A stretch of DNA of 64,000 bases from positions 1 to 64,000 of the forward strand of contig ARYC01000267.1 in assembly GCA_000711775.1 (NCBI GenBank), written 5' to 3'. Below the pieces are notes generated by a model. The model saw only the letters and a list, made by a program, of their open reading frames with translations. It ran no database searches and was not told where the DNA came from. This document shows positions 25,499-35,909 of this stretch, piece after piece. Position numbers and translations under genes: made by a program. Each line of letters begins with the position of its first letter. Within the stretch, counting starts at the first letter, position 1. Source of the stretch: Oxytricha trifallax. Its lineage: Eukaryota > Ciliophora > Spirotrichea > Sporadotrichida > Oxytrichidae.

Positions 25499-26973
25499 TC
25501 AATTTATTCCTTTCGAGGACTCTTCGTCATTATCCCTGCTTGAGCTATTTCTTGTGTCCTCAAAACTTACTGATTTCTTCTTAGGTAGAAGCTATTAATT
25601 GAGAAGCTCAAAGCTCATCTCACTACTAGTTTAAGAAGTACTTTTCTTTGTAAATTCCCATTAAAAGGTATTTCCTAATAAGTAGAGAAGCTAATCTGGG
25701 AATGCGTAAATTATAAACCCTCTTATTAAACTGGGGAGTTGAGCTTTGAACACAATAATAATCCAAAGGCTGCTGACTGTCCAGGGAATCATATCAGTTA
25801 AATATGTAATAAAAAGGTCAACAGACACTACGAAGATAGCTCTTAAAGTAAATGCTTTCCAATTATAGAATGTACTGCAACTATTTGGGAAGTAAGCTGA
25901 TCTAAATTATAAAGCGATATACGAACCAAGTCCTAGTGCAACACTTTATGAAAAGTACAAGCTAACATATTAGAAAGTCGCCAAAATTGGTGGATTATTG
26001 CATTTTTCATTCACTCTTCTAATCCAATCTTCTGGAGTTGGGTACACATAATCAATGTAAAAGTATGATAAAACCATTATACCAAAGAAGATAATATACA
26101 TCGACACTGCTCTTGTGATATTTTGTGATCTATATAGTCTAACATTATACTGTTCAAGAATGTCTGGCTTGATTAGTGTTTTAACATGTTATAAAACTTA
26201 AGTTCTGAAACAATAATGAAAGTAAAAAGCTACCCAAAATCCTAAAATTGCACCATTCAAAATTTAATCTATAGAGTGAGCAGCAACTGGAAGTCTATTA
26301 TATGTTTGCAAAAATGAGTGGACTATCACAACAGCCAAGCAACCTAAACAATAAATCATTTTATTAGAATAAAAAATTGAAATGTTATACTTTATATACT
26401 TCCATTCCTTAAGTCTTTGAGACATAGTCAAATGTCTTTACTTTTCAGTATGATAAAAGCTTAGTAGCATAATTGTGGAAAATGCAGACGCCATCAATGC
26501 ATGACCACTTGGATTGCCGTACCCTTAATAGCACACCTGCAAAGATATTCTGTCATCAGTCTAATAAATTTAATAATTAAATTAAAGTAAATTATTCATA
26601 GAGTCATATAGGGCCTGGGAGCTGCAAGTAGCAACTTAACTGTTGTCATAATTTGACCTTACGCTGAGTAAAATAATTGAAGATAAAATCCATGAATTGG
26701 CCCACTCCAGCACAGCACTGCCATGATGATGTAAGGATAAACCTTTCCTGCACCTATAATTTTAAATTTCAGATGCTTAAATTGTAAAATGAATTATATG
26801 TATGACAAGAATTCCCAAACTTGAAGTTCAAATTCTGACTGTTTCTTGATCATTTCTACTATGATCTCTAAACTGTAAGCATAGAGTTATTCTTGAAATA
26901 GCACATTGAAGAGCCATATAACTAAAAATATCAGAATGTAGTTCAAATGTATCAATTTTTCCCTGGAAGTCAT
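25499..26973 (-). CDS. PAP2-family membrane phosphatase, array copy 3
   Basis: Start at 26973 (MTSREKLIHLNYILIFLVIW, a first membrane span), TGA at 25499-25501. Motifs are K-x6-R-P (VKLLLAAPRPYM), GYGNPSGHALM and AAHSIDQIL. After PRPYMT the frame meets TGA unless 44 bp between GACT repeats (26562-26605) are removed, which restores PYMTDDRIS as in the paralogues. A second in-frame insert before IGAGKVYP, with an ATA repeat, lies at the site where copies 1 and 2 have theirs. The tail is Ser-rich and charged. Predicted integral membrane phosphatase. Confidence 0.8.
26562..26605 (-). other. Putative IES in PAP2 copy 3 (pointer GACT)
   Basis: AGTC (plus strand) occurs at 26558-26561 and 26602-26605. 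Removing 44 bp with one copy joins the frames on either side and eliminates an in-frame TGA. The boundary has no GT...AG, so it is not an ordinary intron. Confidence 0.7.
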
Positions 26974-27306
26974 TTTACTTTAGTATTAAGTTTAAAATTA
27001 AAGAATGTTTTATTCAATTTATATCGGTTTCTTCTCAATTTTATTTCAGAATATATATTTATAGGGTCAAAGTTTAACTTAATATTTATGAAATAAATGA
27101 AATCAATCAGGAAATTATAAATATTTTAAAAGCATAATACTTTCTATTTTAATACACCTTTGCTTATGAATATATATTTATTCCGCCAATATTTATTTAA
27201 ATAAAATTCACTATTTAATAATGATTTCTTAGCATTTGAATTTTCCTCCATACTTATATATACAATCCATTTATCAAAATAATAATATACTTAGATAATT
27301 TCTAAT

Positions 27307-28644
27307 TCACACATTATTTAATTCTTCAGTTTCCTCATTTTGCTATTTTTATGAATTTACTAGGGATCTCATTGGATACAAAGAGTCACTCTTATCATTT
27401 ATAAGTTTAAATTTATCGTAGAAATATTGCGTAAAAGCGTATGCCACGAAGCCTGCTACTGTCACTGGAAGGAGAGTTTTGAATAAGATTAGAACTTTAT
27501 AAATATTAAATTCATTAAGTTTCAACTAATTTAAATAAGACCTTCAATAACTTATTAAAATTAATATTAAGGGAACTGGTAAGGGAGCTGACCAAGGTAC
27601 TAAGAAAAATGGGCAAGCAATTGGAAGGCATATAAAAGCTACAACTAAGTATCTCAAAATAAACTTTGCAATATTAGTGTGGTAAATTCCTTGCCACATC
27701 TATCCATATATTTTTCTATGCGAAAGTATCCCAAGATAGCAACCATAAGTAGCTACTGAGACCCCACTCAATACTACTGATTTGTAATTTAATATGTCTT
27801 TATCTTTCTCAATATCTTTGTGGCACTTCGTAGCTATATTGTCAAGCCATTTTTAAGGAGGAGTGAAAGTAGCTTCAACAATAATATATGTCAGAATTTG
27901 TGACATAAAAACTAAGATTGCTATAAGAGAAGATATCAAAATGTATCTTGAATATCTCAGTTGATGGTCTCTAAGATTTATTGATACATCATCGATGTGT
28001 TGCATTATAAAATTTCTAAGGCAAAAGTGAAAATAAAGAGCTAACCAAAGTCCAAGTTAAAGTCCATAAATTATTTGATTAATTGTGTGTACCATCACGT
28101 ACAGTCTAGCATAAGCTATTAATGTTGTCAAAGAGAGAGTCAAAAATAAACCAAAAGCATAGAGGGGTTTGTTAGATTTCCTCTATAAGTTATCTCCATG
28201 AAACAAATCCAAAAATAAAAAGAAATTAAAGGCTGATGCAAAAAGTGAATGGCCACTAGGGTTTCCATACTCAGCTGAACATCCATATGGCTCTAAACTA
28301 GAATCATACATATATGGTCTTGGTTCATGATAGGCCATTTTGGTGATATTCATCACAAATATAGTTGTCGTTAAGAAAAGTAGATAATAAAACGAGCGAG
28401 CTCTTGTTTCCCAGTTAAAAAATAGTATAAATACGATGAAATATGGTGCACCGTTACCCCATTATGAAAATAGCCAAAATGTTACTTTTCCTGCTTAAGT
28501 TTAATTATTCATTAGCCCTTTCTGGATATCAATACTGTAATCATACAAAGGTTTTCGATAAGCAAATTCTATTCCAAATATTATCAATAATAGGAACATG
28601 AAGACAACATGAATAAGAATTGCTGGGGTCTTCTTTTCTGTCAT
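27307..28644 (-). CDS. PAP2-family membrane phosphatase, array copy 4
   Basis: One uninterrupted 446-codon frame (445 residues) from ATG 28644 to TGA 27307-27309. No IES or intron is needed. Motifs are K-x6-R-P (TKMAYHEPRPYM), CSAEYGNPSGHSLF and RLYVMVHTINQIIYG. The third motif keeps His but has Asn where copies 1-3 have Asp, the residue that orients the catalytic His in PAP2 enzymes. Multiple spans are seen, for example FMFLLLIIFGIEF near the start. It belongs with copy 5, which has the same Asn, so the array holds two subfamilies. Activity could be lowered or altered. Confidence 0.85.
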
Positions 28645-28766
28645 TAATTTATCTTAATATTTTCTAATTCTTATTTAATTCACAAAGTTTAAATGATATA
28701 AGAATAAAAATATAGCTATTGAATCTTAATAATTATTATATAGATATTGATATTAGCCAGGATTAT

Positions 28767-30650
28767 TCAATTAATCTTAGCTTATTCACCAGTGTTTTGA
28801 TTGATTGAAGTCATTAATAAGCTGTTAGTTTGCTCAGAATCGTGGTTATTCAAAGGTGCTTCACTCAACAAATTAAATCTCTTAAAGAAATATTGAGATA
28901 CTCCAAACATCACAAATCCTACGCAAAGGAAAAGAGCAGTTAAAATGGTTACTATTGCTGATAATTAGATGCCAGATTTTACAGTCAAAAGCATAAGAAT
29001 TGCGAAAGGGAGAGTAAGCACGCCTATAATAAAGAACCTTAAAATTATTACTTTCAAACTGGTTCTAAGCATACCGTACCATTCGTGGCCATGTAGACGT
29101 CTGAAATATAAAATTCCGGGAGGGGGGGAAGTTTCCTGCCCCCAACATTAAATTTTATGTTTTTTGAAATAATTTTATTAGAAACAATAAATTTCAATTT
29201 CAATTACCATAACATGTACTATACAACATTTATTTTTATATAATTTTCAAGGTACATAATTATTCTTTATCAAATTATATATTATTAACAAGGCTAAAAT
29301 AAGTGTTTTTTATTAATAATTAATGTAATTTTCATTAAATTTTAAATTCATTATCAAGGTAGAAATGATATTTGAAGCTAAATTTAAAAAAAAACTACAT
29401 CATAATTGATGATAAAGATTCTTTGAAAATTATAAAAATTACATATTTTTATGTATGGGGCAGGAAACTTCCCCCCTAGGGTGCATATAAAATTATGGGG
29501 CAGGATACTTCCCCCAAAATTCCTAGGTATGCTGTGTAAATTATTGCTGATAAACTGGCTTAGATAATTGAGACATCATTCAAAGCAAAGCCACTGTCTG
29601 GGGATACATTTGAGCATTCATTAAAAATTAAAATTATATTCGATTTTATATGGATTTTTATTGTGATTTTTTGTACACTCTTTGAATCCATTAAGGATCA
29701 GGTTTAAAAGTCATATCAACAAAAATATATGCAATTATTTAAGACATGAAAAGCATTAAAAATAATCCTGTAGATATTCCAATGCATAAAGTTATAGGGG
29801 GTTGAATCTCATTTCTAATTCTATGAATTTAAGTGTCGCAAGTTAAGATATTTATGTGTTTAATTATTGGCTTTCTTAAACAGTAGTGACAATAGAATGC
29901 AATCCAAATGCCTAGCTACCATCCATAGATAATTTAGTTTATACTATGAGCTCCCAAATAAACCAAATTTAAATAAAATTCTGTGTTAATTCTAAATCCA
30001 AAAGTTTAGAGTCTCGAAAACCCAATAGTTAAAAACATACCCAAGCATAATATGAAAACTAGAGTTCTCTTAATAATATACTAATTGTCTCTCTGTTCTT
30101 ACTAAGAATAAATCGAACTAACTCTCTCACCCCCTTTACTATGATTATGCCAGTAGTACAAATATATGAAAGTGAAGTATGCAGCTGCAAACAGTGAATG
30201 ACCACTGGGGTTCCCATACTCAGCTGAACATTTATCAAGTGAGTCGATTTGGTCATCCACGAAATAGGGACGAGGTTGATGATACAGCATTTTTGTTATG
30301 TTCATTAAATATAGGCAGCCAATTAAGAAAGTTAAGTGGTAGAAAGCTTGTGCTCTGGATTCCCAATTGAATATAAATAAAAATGTCAAGAAGTAAACTT
30401 AAAAAATGAGTTAGCAATGATTTTAATTTAGATTTAAGGAATAATAGTTTACAAAATACCAGAGCCAATTTTACTAAAAATATCAAATACAAATGTCTTA
30501 AAATCTGTCTTCTATGCTTAGAGTGATTTAATTATTGGTAGACTAGCATCAAATAAAGATCTTCCATAAAATCTTTCAATCAAAATGATAATCATAGTAT
30601 ATAATTAAAATACCACAAAATAATTCTATTCTCTCTAGATATCTTGATAA
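28767..30650 (-). CDS. PAP2-family membrane phosphatase, array copy 5, interrupted
   Basis: TGA at 28767-28769; the N-terminal start is uncertain (about 30600-30650). Motifs are TKMLYHQPRPYF, CSAEYGNPSGHSLF and YLGAHSINQIIYG, with the same Asp-to-Asn change as copy 4. A 398-bp MITE (29118-29515) sits in the coding sequence. Removing it with one AAAATTCC copy restores TAYLGILYFRRLHG, colinear with copy 4 (CYLGILSHRKIYG). Two further frame breaks, near 29600-29690 and 30380-30440, suggest short IESs. The Asn/Gln-rich C-terminal tail ends NTGEQAKIN. Confidence 0.72.
29118..29515. mobile_element. 398-bp MITE with 8-bp target duplication inside PAP2 copy 5
   Basis: Inverted ends GGGGGAAGTTTCCTGCCCC and GGGGCAGGATACTTCCCCC enclose very AT-rich DNA. 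A second inward-facing copy of the end (GGGGCAGGAAACTTCCCCC, about 29459-29477) lies just inside the right end. The element is flanked by AAAATTCC at 29110-29117 and 29516-29523. The host frame is restored by precise removal with one copy of that repeat, so the target duplication doubles as a usable IES pointer. An 8-bp duplication is typical of hAT-type elements, but assignment is tentative. Confidence 0.85.
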
Positions 30651-30669
30651 TGGTCTATATGATATTAAT

Positions 30670-31494
30670 TAAATCATTTATTAACATTTAAATTTTTTAG
30701 AATATTTATTTTCTAGAATACTATAAATCAATAAAAATGTTCTATTATTACTATAAAACTTTATCTTTTGAATAAAAAATACAGATTAAAATAATTCATT
30801 TAATTCGTTGAAATATCGCAACTAAACTAAGAATCAAAAGAAATTATATTAAATATATATATTTATTTGAGAAAATATAGCCTAAGTACTTGGATATTTT
30901 TTATTTTTATTTTTAAATTATTATAATAACAATTAAGATTATTTAGTATCTAGCTTATCTTTTATTTTTATGAATGATCAGAATTCCTAAAAACAGCAGT
31001 TATAGCTTAGCCTCTTTATTTTTCATTTTTATTTAGAAATATTATTATTAACTACTTATTTTAAAAAAATAACCAATGATCATATTAATTGATGATAAAT
31101 AATGAAATTAATGAGGATTCTTTAATTTACTTGATTATCAGAATTAGAAAATATTATAAAGAGACTATCTCTTGTTTTGATATTAGCATTTTAAACTCTA
31201 TGATTTCATATCGCTACTTTGAAATGATTTGAAGAAATAAAATTTAGCATGATTGATAAAGGATTTAAACTAAAAAATGATTTTGATAATTATTTTTTAG
31301 AAAAATCTTATTAATATTAAGCAAATAATTCATCATTCTTTTGAAATATGTTATTACTAACAAAAATAACTTAACAAATGAACAAATAACTGCTTTGTCA
31401 TGTCATGTTTTAAAGAAAAAAATAGATTTTGGCTAAATTACTCAAGGCATTATTATTTTAGCAATATTACCCAGTCTTATGAGTTTAAACTATT
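30670..31494. other. AT-rich spacer
   Basis: Between the phosphatase array and the IF1-like gene. No supported gene seen on either strand. Confidence 0.45.
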
Positions 31495-32068
31495 TCAATC
31501 ATATTTATTCTTCCAGTCAATAAGCTTTTTAATTAAGCCTTGATCTTGCTCTTTTTATACCCCGTGGTCTTTGAATATATTTTGCAATCTTTACTTCTCG
31601 GTTTCGATAAAATCTGGAGATTCTTATTCTTATTTAGACAATTTCCTTGCAAGTCTCTTTAATGCCTCGCCTATAGTAATAAATTAAATGAATGAGTATT
31701 AAAAAGAAAGGAGGAACTTTATATAAAGCAAATTTTAATAAAAAGGCCATTATCTCATTAATTTACTCATGCTATACTAGTTTAAAATTCATGAATCTTA
31801 AGCCAGTATAACATTAATTTTTTCCTTATTAAATTCTGATTGTAAAGTTCCTAGAACCTGCCTTCTCGAGAAAGTTAATTATATTTATTCAATACTTACG
31901 ATCTTTTTAGTCGACGTAGATACGCTCCTCTCCCTACTCTCTTTCTCTAAATTTATCGCTTCTCCCCACAAACAATCTCTGCTGAGTATACTACAAAAAT
32001 GCAATGTTGCGAATTTGAAGAGTTGAATTTGCTGAAAGCAGCTTTCTAGATTTTATCAGGTTATTCAT
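31495..32068 (-). CDS. Mitochondrial F1F0-ATPase inhibitor IF1-like protein
   Basis: Exon 1 is 32068-31900 and exon 2 is 31670-31495, joined across a GTAAGT...TATAG intron (31671-31899); the total is 345 nt, 114 residues. The N-terminus (MNNLIKSRKLLSANSTLQIR) is basic and Ser/Leu-rich, like a mitochondrial presequence. The core FREREQGEERIYVDQ-KD-REALKRLARKLSKQ matches the IF1 inhibitory segment, in which F-x-K-R-E/E-x-x-Y precedes a long helix. IF1 binds F1-ATPase at low pH and blocks ATP hydrolysis. The C-terminal half is longer than in animal IF1 and ends LIKKLIDWKNKYD. The splice join falls inside the core motif and preserves it, which supports the model. Confidence 0.72.
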
Positions 32069-32346
32069 GAATCAAATTAGAGGACTATGTTTTAAATTTA
32101 TTAATTATAGTTTCTAAATCAATTAAACATTTCTTGTTTTAAAAACTCATAGTTCCTTATATAAAATGGTATTAAATTTCAATTTAATATCTAAGTTTGA
32201 TATTTGTTCTTAAAAATAACTTAATTCAAAATTTACTTGTGAAGTATTATTTGTTACATTTTAGTTTTAAAATATATTAAGAAATTACTTAAGAAAAGCT
32301 GCATATATTAAGAAATTAACCTATATTCTTGATAATTATTTATCTC

Positions 32347-33029
32347 TCACTTTGCCTGTTTCTTGAGGGACATGTATATTTTTGACTTTATCCAATCGCG
32401 CCCATGAGGAATATACACTTTCTGAGTATCGTTAAAGCTATATTAATATTATCAGTCAGTAAAAATAGTTTTAGGAATTAACCATGTGATAACAAAGGAG
32501 GTTTTTATCATTGTTTTGACTAAATCTAGGAGTAATAATTGAAAATAAATGATTAAAATACTGTGTTATTTCTTACCATAAGCAGGATAGATCTTTGACT
32601 GTATCGAGATAATTAATCAAATCGCATAAATCATAGGTTATTGCCTGTGCATCAGGGTTTGCTACTTTCAATTTCTGTTCATATAATTAGCACAATCCTA
32701 TAAATTTGCAATTAATTTATTTTTAATGAAATTTTTAAGCCTTTTAGAGCAACTGATTAGACTTAAGTCTTGTTTCATTCTTCCAAACAAGAAAGTTTTT
32801 GGCGGGAATGTGAAAGTAATCAATTATAAGTTGTGAATATGTGCATAAAACTTACCATCTAATGCATCTCCAATTGTGTCAAAGTCCAAGTAAGCTCTAG
32901 AGTTTTCGTCTTCAGTGAATTGCAGGAGAACCACGGTGTGAGTTGAACTGGTTGCAGACTATATAAGCGATTAACTTTCAAATATGTCAAGGAATGTAAA
33001 TTGACTGTAGACTGAGATAAACTTACCAT
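32347..33029 (-). CDS. ERH: Enhancer of rudimentary homologue (ERH)
   Basis: Four exons are 33029-33027 (ATG only), 32958-32856, 32697-32577 and 32437-32347, all with GT...AG introns. They total 318 nt, 105 residues, against 104 in human ERH. Matches along the whole length include THTVVLLQF, SRAYLDFDTIGDALDGLCQL, ITYDLCDLINYLD, DLSCL and the C-terminal RDWIKSKIYMSLKKQAK. ERH is a small conserved nuclear protein acting with splicing and RNA-decay factors. The single-codon first exon is unusual but the splice sites are strong. Intact. Confidence 0.93.
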
Positions 33030-33810
33030 TTTAGTTTTAATGTATAAAATGATTTTAATTTACTGAAGTTTTAAAATTATAAAATAATATAGATCTTTGC
33101 AATATAAATATTGGGAAATTATAGGGAAGAGGCCTCGTCGATAATAATTAAATTCTAATATTTATCTGTTGATAAACGACTCAGATATAATAGGGCAAAA
33201 AGATCACATTATTTGTTTTTATGCAAGACAATGCCAATTTATGATAACCCAAGAAATTCCTTATTTTTATTTTATTTATAAATGGTTAGAATAAAAAATC
33301 CAATTTATCCAACTTTTATACATTTTAATGTGATCAAATTTAATTTTAATACCTTTAGAGCAATCACAACTAATATATCAAATTATAAAATAAAGATTTC
33401 CAAATATTTAGAATTGAACTTAACATTTATAATTATTAAAATTTCAATCATTATATCTAAACTATCCAAATAATTAAGTGGATTTATTTTATTCTCTACT
33501 CATTTATGAATAAAACTACTAAAAATAGTTTATAAAAAAAAGAATGATTTGAGCATTAATAATTATTAAAAAACAATTGATAAATTATTATATTAATTTG
33601 AAATTATTTAAGGAAATAAAATAAAATAATATAAAATATAGTATTTTAAGCAATTTCAACATAATTAAACTAAACTATAATAACAATATAAAATTTAATT
33701 CTACAAAATCCATTTGCAGTCACATTTTTGAATGATAGATTTTTTGCAATTTAAAATTCATTTTTTTTTAATATACAAGCGATTTATAACCATCCATAAT
33801 AATCTTCCAA
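33030..33810. other. Intergenic, divergent upstream regions of ERH and pseudokinase genes
   Basis: AT-rich. Only chance open frames are seen. It must contain two divergent promoters, but no motif is convincing. Confidence 0.5.
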
Positions 33811-34929
33811 ATGCAAACAAAATTTCAGCCAAGCTACAACTTTAATCAACTTTCATCAACTGCACTGTCTGAAGATAAATTACTTCCACTAAGAAATGAG
33901 AAAAAAGTTGATGTTAAAGGAGAGAGATACATAGTGGAATGTAAAATATCAGAGTCTCACTATCTCAAGGAATATCTTGCTTTTGATACTAAAACCAGAA
34001 GGGTAAGTTGTAGAAAAACTTCTTCAATGATATTTGGTTTTAGAAAGTTCTTATGAAAAGATATCATGAAATGGGTGAAGGTATACCTCAAGAGGCAGTG
34101 AGATAAATAACAGCTCTTCAAAGCCTAGGAGATACGTCAAATATTCAGCAGATAGTCGATATTTACACCCGAGAGAAAGAACTGATTTTAGTGTTTGAGC
34201 ATTTTGAAGTGACTCTTGATTCCATATTTTAAAACGAAACTTATTACAAGATCAATGAGCACCTAGCAAGAGACTTTTATTTTATTTTTTAAAGTCTATG
34301 CTTTCTAGATACTAAAAGCTTTGCAGTCTCTACATTAAAATAAAATCACTCACAATAACATTTGCTTGAGATCATTCTATGTAGGCAATACAGGAAGCTT
34401 GATCCTGGGGAAGTTTGAAAAATGCTCCTTAAGTTATGTATCTTCTCAAACTGAGAATGAATAGTTGGTTTCCACAATCTCCGAAAGATTTTAGACCATT
34501 GAGTGTAATTCTCTTGCACCAGAGTTGATTTTAGGCCAAACTTACCCTACATTTGCTTCAGATATTTGGGCTGCAGGCTGTCTAATCTTTCACTTCTTAA
34601 CAGGATACCACCCTTTTAACGAGTCAACTATGATTTCAAAGCTCTTTAGAATCTTCAAAACTCTTGGAACTCCAACAATGAACCTACTTGACTACCCTTC
34701 ATTGACTCTACTACCCTAATTCAGTGATAATTATGAAAAGTTTCCTGTTTGGAATCCTATGCCTATTGAAGAACTGCTTCCAAATTGCAGTGATGAGTGC
34801 AAGAACTTTGTCTTGTAGATGCTGCAAATTGAACCAACGAGGAGAATGTCTGCGAAGAATTTGTTGAAACATAAATTTATGAGCTCTATCAATGAGACAG
34901 TTTTGAGTGAAAGTTTGAACTAGAAGTGA
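33811..34929 (+). CDS. Degenerate protein kinase (probable pseudokinase)
   Basis: ATG at 33811, TGA at 34927-34929, intron 34003-34043 (GTAAGT...TTTTAG). The fold is kept: the Lys of the VAIK position (KVLMKRYHE), a hinge (LILVFEHFEVTLDSIF), helix E with ILKALQSLHQNKITH, LAPELILG in the APE position, SDIWAAGCLIFHFLTGYHPF, and RRMSAKNLLKHKF at the C-lobe end. The catalytic loop reads HNNICLRSF instead of HRDLKPEN, and the Mg loop reads LGKFEKC instead of DFG. Both catalytic Asp residues are thus missing. Between about 34280 and 34320 the frame needs removal of roughly 28 nt to reach QILKAL. A TA-flanked insert would do it. Overall plan is closest to CMGC-type kinases. Role unknown. Confidence 0.75.
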
Positions 34930-35099
34930 TATATAAATTATAAAATTTAGCAAATATTTTAGAGGTCTTTCCCTCACCATCGCCATTAGCTTTTATTAAA
35001 TGGTTTTTTTGCTTTTTTTCATCCATTATAAAATTTTAGTAAAAAACGAATATAATTAAGATAGTCTTTCTATCTTGATGACTTTATAATAGAAAAATA

Positions 35100-35728
35100 G
35101 GCTAGCAGGTAGAACACAACCCCCCCTAATGTACTATTTTCTTTTTGTAATCTTGTAGAATTTTTGACGCTGAGCAAGATTGTCAGAAGCGCCTTTTGCT
35201 TGCGAGCAATAGTTTTCGAGCTACGACCAAAATTAAGTTCATTTTTATACATAAAAACATAATAAAAATAGTCAAAAATTTAAAATATTTTTTGTTTTTA
35301 TATTTTATTAAAAATCAATATTTGGGTCTTTTTGTCGTATTCTGAGCAAAAATCTAATTATTGAAGTAATATTTTGGAAAGTTACCATTTTTGTCAGAAA
35401 TGCATTATTAATGCTAAAATTATCAAATATGACAAAAATGGTAACTTTCCAAAATATTACTTCAATAATTAGATTTTTGCTCAGAATATGACAAAAAGAC
35501 CCAAATATTGATTTTTAATAAAATATAAAAACAAAAAATATTTTAAATTTTTGACTATTTTTATTATGTTTTTATGTATAAAAATGAACTTAATTTTGGT
35601 CGTAGCTCGAAAACTATTGCTCGCAAGCAAAAGGCGCTTCTGACAATCTTGCTCAGCGTCAAAAATTCTACAAGATTACAAAAAGAAAATAGTACATTAG
35701 GGGGGGGTTGTGTTCTACCTGCTAGCCG
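35100..35728. mobile_element. 629-bp foldback element
   Basis: It starts GGCTAGCAGGTAGAACACAA followed by a C-run and ends with the complement, CTACCTGCTAGCC. Arms of about 300 bp match nearly perfectly around a centre near 35414. AAAAATA flanks it at 35093-35099 and 35729-35735, a candidate 7-bp target duplication. No ORF. It lies between the pseudokinase and Gln-rich genes, so it interrupts neither. Confidence 0.8.
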
Positions 35729-35909
35729 AAAAATACTAGTAAATTAGTTTAACTAACTTTTTTTACTCATAAATTTGAATTATACTATAAATTATAAAGA
35801 AAATAAAAACCGAAATTTGAGAATTTCATTTTTTATACTTGTACTAATTTTCTAAAAAACAAAATCACTACCTTCTAATATTTTATGTGAAAATTGACAT
35901 TAAACTATC

